64,000 nt of DNA from Plantago ovata. Lineage: Eukaryota; Streptophyta; Magnoliopsida; Lamiales; Plantaginaceae. The notes beneath the pieces were generated by a model. The model ran no database searches. It saw only the letters and a list, made by a program, of their open reading frames with translations, and was not told the DNA's origin. Positions 59,166-64,000 of the stretch are shown here, piece after piece. Location of the stretch: positions 65,706,753-65,770,752 of the forward strand of contig CM051456.1 of assembly GCA_028274465.1 (NCBI GenBank). The letters are read 5' to 3'. Positions within the stretch are counted from its first letter, which is position 1, and the number at the start of each line of letters is the position of its first letter. Both the position numbers and the translations under genes were made by a program.

Positions 59166-59534
59166 GTAGTTAATTCAACCATCAGTAAAACTTCAATTTC
59201 TGAAAATTGTTCTTTTGCTAATATTATACTATCTCTACAGACTTCTCAAGATGCAAGTCAGATGGTTGCTGAAGCCTCTGCACCAGAACCAACACTCCCT
59301 GCTCAGCAGGTAGTTAATAATTTTGGTATAAAAACTAAGTTTGACAGCTTAGTACTTGTGTCTAACTCTAATTTATTTCAGGATGAACAAATGGAGGATG
59401 GTACTCAAGCTCCTCATGGAATGGAAATTGTACTACATGAGCTTGCTGACTCTCAGCAGGTAAATCATGTTTCAGATATAAACTCTAAAACAATTCTCCA
59501 AACCATTCCTGATCTAAATAACGTTCTTTTTCAG
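59166..59534 (+). other. Three in-frame GT-AG, stop-free intron-like segments (exitron-like)
   Basis: Segments 59166-59240 (75 nt), 59310-59381 (72 nt) and 59460-59534 (75 nt) each start with GTA at a codon boundary, end with CAG, are AT-rich and have a pyrimidine-rich end (tatctctacag, tttatttcag, gttctttttcag). The second and third are preceded by CAGCAG. All lack stops and are multiples of three, so protein can be made with or without removing them. Splicing is inferred. Confidence 0.55.
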
Positions 59535-60458
59535 GCTCAAAAGGAGACCACTGAAGTGGTACTCATCACTGAAGATCATCAAGTAAGTTCTGAGGAACTG
59601 TACTTGAACTTCAAATGGACAACTTTGTCAAGAGTTGCTAAGTCCGTCAGCAACTGGCAAAGGTACAGGCGAATGGATTTCTCTGATCTTCACCTTCATC
59701 TCTCAAACGAGAAAAACAGATCTTCTCTGCTGAAGCTCGAAACATTTTTCCACTCCATCCTTCCTGAAGAAATGACATATTCTCAGCAAATGAGCTCCAA
59801 TCTGATTGCTCAAATCAGAGAGAATATGAAGGCAAAATTCAAGAGTTCCTCTCCAGCTGAACAAGCTGTGATGCTCAACGGTCTATTTGTACCTGTGGTG
59901 GCTGATCCCCACAAAATCAATGAGGAAAAGGAAGTGACAAGTGTTGCTTTGTATAAGCACGTTGAGCTAGTCATTCTGACAGACGATGATGAAGAAGAAG
60001 AAGATGAGAACATTCCCACTGATCCCAGTGATGATGAAGGGAAAGATTCCAAGGACAAGAAAGACGATGATGATGACAATCAAGGTCCAAGTCCTGATGC
60101 TGGAGGATTGAAGTTAACAGCTGCTGAAAATGCTCAACCTGAAAATCAGCAAGCTGAACAACAACAATCTCAGCAAGAATCTCAACCTCCTCCTACTGCT
60201 GCTGAAAATCAAGCACCTGTGCAAGGTGCTGATACTGAAGAAGAATATGCCAGAAAAAGGGCTGCCTATAAAAATGGCAAAAGTCCAGTTTCTGATGCCA
60301 AGGTTACTGAAGAAAACCTTGATGATGATGATGAACAAGATGAAGATTACCAACGCGCTCTCCAGAACAGTCTCTTGATCCATGCAAGGCATACGCAGGA
60401 TCTAGAAATTTGTCAATCTTCAGGAGTAAGATCAACGGAAGTCCCCTCCCTTCCATTT

Positions 60459-60590
60459 ACTACTGGCGAAACTCCAGTTATTGAGTCTCAAACGTTGCCT
60501 TTAGCAACTACTCAATTAAAACTAACTACTGGTGAAACTCCAGTTGTTGAGTCTGAAGCGTTGCCATCAGCAACCACTCAACAAAAAGGA
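60459..60590 (+). repeat. 66-bp tandem duplication inside the third ORF
   Basis: Two 22-codon units starting TTGETPVIESQTLP and TTGETPVVESEALP, 66 bp apart and in frame. Confidence 0.85.
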
Positions 60591-62336
60591 AGTGAAGCTA
60601 CTGATAAAGGCTCAAAAGTTGCTCAACTTGATGAATCTGAGGATGATGACGACTTGTCAGAAAATGAAGATGAACAATCCAAGCGAGACCCAAAAGTTGT
60701 TCAGATTCCTCCTCCTGATTACATCAATGATTTAGACGATGGTCGAAGAGCAGAATTGCTGACGCGTGATGATCAGTTTGCTTCCGAATTTAAGGTTCAT
60801 TCCTTGACACCTCATTTAGTGCCGTTCCCAAGAGTTGAGGAGTTTACTCCCAGAATTTTAGCACTAAAGGAAGTCCATAATGCCTGCAAAGCTGAAGATG
60901 AGGCATTGCTTGCTGAGAGCCCACTTGACTTTGGAAAGATTTTGACTACGGTGCTGAGACGCACTACTACTTTGACCATAGCTCAGAAAGACATCAGTCT
61001 TTATCACAAAAGCTATGAAGAAGATGTAAGTCAAGCTCTAAAGCTAGCAAAGACCGCTCTTGTAAAGGCACAGACTTTTATGGATGAGAAGGCCGCAACA
61101 GAGAAAAGACATGAAGAGAACATAATGAGCATTCAACAAGAGTTGTCAAAAATGACTTCTGACCAACAACAAATCATCATGAAGTATAATAGTTTAAGCA
61201 CTCTTGCTGAAAATTGCAATGAGTTTTATTCTCTGCACATCACACCGATGTTGCAATCCATGTCTAAGGGGGAAAAGAAGAGTACCAGAAAAAGAAACCA
61301 AACCCCTCCTGCTGTTGATGTGCCACTGCCCATAGAACCGCTTGCTGAAAAAGAGCAAAGTTCAAAAAGGCAAGCAGAATCTGAGTTGAATTCAGCAAGT
61401 ACCAAAAAGAGAAAAAACCGCTGCTGAAACTCAAGATTTTTGCCATACAGAAAGTCATCACAATCTGAATGAAGAAGATGATGAAGATGATGACAATCAA
61501 ACAATAGCTCAAGCCATAAGAGCTAGACCCTTAACAGCCTTGACTCCGTCTGGCCACTCAAAGCATTTTTCGTCTGACTCTTCAGCAAGAGATCAAGACA
61601 ATGCTAAGACAAGAAGAAGAAGGCAAAGACAGGAAGAAAAAAGGCTGGCCAGCATTGCTATTGGTTCCGGCATTGAATATACAAAGACCAGCAATGAGGA
61701 AACCACTCAGAATGTAATCAGAAACATTCATGGTTGCTGGATTTTAATGCTGGAAGACTTGCTGGTGAATGAGTTCTTTCCTACAGCCATATTGAATCAA
61801 ATGTTCAAATGGATTGAACTCAAGGTCCAAAGGAAGCAAAGGGAAGAATCCCTCCCAAGAAATATTGCTGGGAAATGGTTGAATCTTGAGGTCAAAGTAA
61901 GAAGAATTGCCATTGGTAAGACATATAAACAAGAACCAAATCTGATCAAACCACCTGGCATCGCTTACTACTCTGCTACTCTGACTCAGTAACAAAGAAA
62001 ACAAAGAAGAGACTTGGATTGATTCCTTATGAGTACTTCTATCTCACTGCTAAGGATCAAGAAGAAGATCTTCTCTGGCTAAGAAAGATTCATCCGAAAA
62101 GCATTTCATATACACAACTTCTCCATGCCAGCAATTAGGGCATGCATTTGTGGGTAACTAGCTACATGGAAATGAATGTTGAAAAGCATCATCACACTGC
62201 CTGCAAAAATGCAAGAATTATTCAACTACAAGTTCGTAGGCTTCTGGAAAACTACGAAAAGGACTGTGTTGAATTTACTGCACTTGCTGAGAAGAGTGTA
62301 AGAGAGATTTTGAGAAAATCCTCTGAAAGAGCTTAA

Positions 62337-62601
62337 GTCCCTGTAATAGTTTTTGTTAAAGTTTTTGTTTGTTGATTCTGTTTAAGTTATCTATGCTATT
62401 TCATGTAAACTTCTGAAAGATAACTATCAGCAATGAAACTTTTGACTCTTATTGGTTTTTGATTATGCAATTTACTTATGCTTACTGTTTAAGTATTCAA
62501 GTATGCTTGCATTAATGAACTGATTTATTCAACATCAGAAACCTCTAAAAGGGTAACAATTAATTTAGCCATGGATAGCTAACATCAAAAAGGGGGAAAT
62601 T
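62337..62601 (+). other. Copia copy C 3' untranslated region and polypurine tract
   Basis: 265 bp, T-rich, no gene. It ends in AAAAAGGGGGAAATT (62587-62601) directly before the 3' LTR, a typical polypurine tract. Confidence 0.85.
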
Positions 62602-63606
62602 TGTTAGGAAACTTGTAATTTTGATGAGCAATTAACCATGCTAAATTAAGGAAAGTCCAGTAACTAGTACTCTTAAAGTCCATAGGAATTTAGAATTTTA
62701 AGGACATTGTAAAAGAGGAACGTTTGCTGAAGACTTAGATTAGGTGTTAGATAAGTTATTTCTTTTGCGTATGATGTATTTTATTTTCTGAAAAGAAAAT
62801 AACTTATTGATGCTGTAGCTTATGATGTATCTTATTTTCTGAAAAGAAAATAACCTATTGAAGCATTTGCTGACGATGTACTTTGTTTTTACAAACAAAC
62901 TATTGAAGCATTTAGAAACCGCTCAGAATCTTGAAGATTATTGAAGATCTGAAGACATGAATAATTCGAAGATCTGAAGACTTGAAGATTGCTGAAAGAC
63001 TGGTATCTACAAAGGCACGTGTTGCTCAGAAAGTGGAAACTTCAGCAACAGCATTGCATAAGTGAAAATCTGAAAGACAGAGTAGGTTGTGCTTGCTGAA
63101 ACTGAGACTAACCACTTGCTGATGGAACATATGTGACCCCTTGCTGAAAGTACTTGAATTTGCGCTCCAATGTTACTGTTTGAATTCCATTCAAATATGC
63201 ATTAAATGCAAAGCTTACACGCGAAGGACATGAAGACTAAAAGACAAACAAGGACGCTGCTGAAAGTACAAAAGCAAGATAGTGACATGTTAAGGATCAC
63301 AAGCCTTGGAATTTAAAATTCAAACGGCTCCTTTCTTGCACTATAAATAGAGGTCATCCGGCGAAGAGTTGAAGTGTGTCAACAACGTGATCATCCTCTC
63401 ACTTTTGCTTAAACTCGCATACCTTCAAATACTCTTACTGCCATTGATCCGTTCCAAGACTTAAAGCTTAAAAAAGCTACTTGTGAAGAAGTAGAACAAA
63501 CTCGGCTAAGAAATTAGTTAAGTGTTCTTTCTTTTGAACAAGAGCAAGTCTTGACACCAGAAACAATCAAACTTGTTTACTGCAAAGTATTCAAATTTGT
63601 GTTTCT
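62602..63606 (+). repeat. Copia copy C 3' LTR, truncated (1,005 bp kept)
   Basis: Aligns with 34936-35914 of the 5' LTR, with about 18 substitutions and a ~25-bp insertion near 62950-62975. The U3 hairpin repeats, upstream block (63199-63213) and TATA box (63342-63349) are present. It stops at 63606; the last ~650 bp, including the C-run hairpin, are missing, so no target duplication can be checked. Confidence 0.93.
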
Positions 63607-64000
63607 AGGGGTCTTCTAGGGTTAGGCAGGCTTCGCCCTGCCTGATATCAGGCAAACTGATCTAGACTATTAGATCTTCGATCTAATGGTTCACAACACT
63701 TCGCCAAAAAATATTTGGCGATCGCCTTTCGTCTTATCCTTCGCCTTGTCGCCTTATTAATATTTTAATTAATAAATTATAATAAAAATATTAATATTTT
63801 ATAAAATGTCATTTTTACCCTCCAAAAAATAAAAATTTTAATATTTTTTTTATAATTTCAATTTATTAATATTTTTTGGATGATTTTTTTTATTATTTTT
63901 ATTATATTAAATTATTTATTAATGAATTTGAAAATATTTAATTATAGTTACAAAAAATATTCAAAGCTAGGATTTGAACCTGAGACCTTTGGCTAAATAG
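63607..64000. other. Hairpin-rich then AT-rich sequence with a tRNA-like B-box at the end
   Basis: Three successive hairpins: AGGCAGG/CCTGCCT (63636-63655), ATTAGATC/GATCTAAT (about 63681-63699) and CGCCAAA/TTTGGCG (63703-63721). Then comes about 220 bp of very AT-rich DNA. On the minus strand near 63965-63985 is GGTTCAAATCC, a perfect tRNA B-box match. The A-box, if any, would lie outside the window. Family not identified; no gene seen. Confidence 0.5.

Larger units (their letters stand above)
57099..62336 (+). pseudogene. Copia copy C third ORF, ~1,745 codons, interrupted by two TAG codons and two frame changes
   Basis: ATG at 57099 (MAPKRQSSKSSKSSK, basic). The frame is open except for TAG at 58116-58118, and continues to 61427. 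The next part (KHFSSDSSARDQDNAKTRRR onward) is one frame over, after a run of A near 61412-61417, and ends at 61992. A further frame change leads to a TAG at about 62137 and a final stop at 62334-62336. N-terminal residues ~60-310 (MEFYNNAEIQ, IVLKWTDLAEIFQIPTTGI, RKHLCHSLGLVAMLLIKVLD, FPVMYGIKICYIHEHF) resemble by pattern the plant 'transposase_32' type domain (Pfam PF20167). Then follow an NLS-like KKKRKADDD, long VAETP-type low-complexity, an acidic tract (about 59985-60090), and a coiled-coil-like region (about 61010-61230). No signal peptide or membrane segment is visible, so I do not call it an envelope protein. Function unknown. Confidence 0.85.
34936..63606 (+). mobile_element. Copia copy C: giant SIRE/Maximus-like element with a third ORF, hosting a nested gypsy element
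   Basis: The element starts with a TGTTAGG...CAACA LTR directly abutting satellite, followed by a tRNA-Met-type primer-binding site, gag, pol in copia order (protease, integrase, RT, RNase H), an 870-bp spacer, a ~5.2-kb third ORF, a polypurine tract and a truncated 3' LTR. Removing the nested gypsy element and one target copy leaves about 14.9 kb. Adding the lost LTR end projects to about 15.6 kb, very long for a copia element. Extra ORFs after pol are known in the SIRE lineage; this layout fits it. The 5' LTR and remaining 3' LTR differ by roughly 18 substitutions in about 980 bp plus a ~25-bp insertion. Confidence 0.93.

Noticed and set aside
57099-62336. Calling the third ORF an envelope gene
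   Set aside because: I see no signal peptide, transmembrane helix or fusion peptide pattern, and the N-terminal domain looks like a plant transposon-associated domain.
63607-63660. Helitron 3' end on the minus strand (hairpin followed by CTAG)
   Set aside because: The spacing from hairpin to CTAG is loose and the next base is A rather than the expected T; not enough to call.

Overview
The window is repeat-dense, intergenic plant nuclear DNA. Almost every recognisable coding sequence belongs to a transposable element: plant-type Ty1/copia and Ty3/gypsy elements with tRNA-type primer-binding sites, a Mutator-like element with a 9-bp target duplication, and tandem satellite with higher-order structure. 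The only host-gene traces are a broken F-box-associated exon and a duplicated gene fragment. The species cannot be named from the sequence; a dicot is likely.

Layout, left to right. 1-1977: 3' part of a large copia element (copy A: RT/RNase H, spacer, first codons of a third ORF), ending at a 100-N gap. 2078-8935: satellite array 1, ~248-bp monomers in a five-monomer, ~1,238-bp higher-order repeat. 8936-11209: fragment of a second copy of the same copia family (copy B). 11210-13443: F-box-associated fragment, diverged repeats and a duplicated unknown gene fragment. About 13.56-18.86 kb: a second, unrelated copia element on the minus strand whose 3' LTR region carries a Mutator-like element full of perfect palindromes. 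18859-21094: LTR-like sequence with a tRNA-like module. 21095-34935: satellite array 2, a ~302-bp relative of array 1 with ~54 bp extra per monomer, interrupted by a second 100-N gap. 34936-63606: a very large copia element (copy C, SIRE/Maximus-like) with 5' LTR, gag, pol, a structured spacer, and a third ORF of about 5.2 kb. 43344-57083: a nearly pristine Tat-type gypsy element nested in copy C, with a 5-bp target duplication and 753-bp LTRs that differ at one position. 63607-64000: hairpin-rich AT-rich sequence that truncates copy C's 3' LTR.

How the parts work together. Copy C's gag and pol would make particles, cDNA and integration. Its third ORF is not canonical. It is preceded by a spacer that contains seven stem-loops with a common 7-nt loop, and by blocks collinear with the element's own LTR promoter (LTR-start motif, upstream motif, TATA box), so it looks like a separately expressed gene. 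The nested gypsy element landed between that spacer promoter and the third ORF, whose ATG now lies 16 nt past the gypsy 3' LTR. The gypsy element carries its own antisense three-exon gene (about 1,028 codons) with a TATA box on the minus strand.

Most breaks in the reading frames are single-base indels, several in or near short homopolymer runs, in elements that are otherwise little diverged. Some may be assembly errors rather than real mutations.
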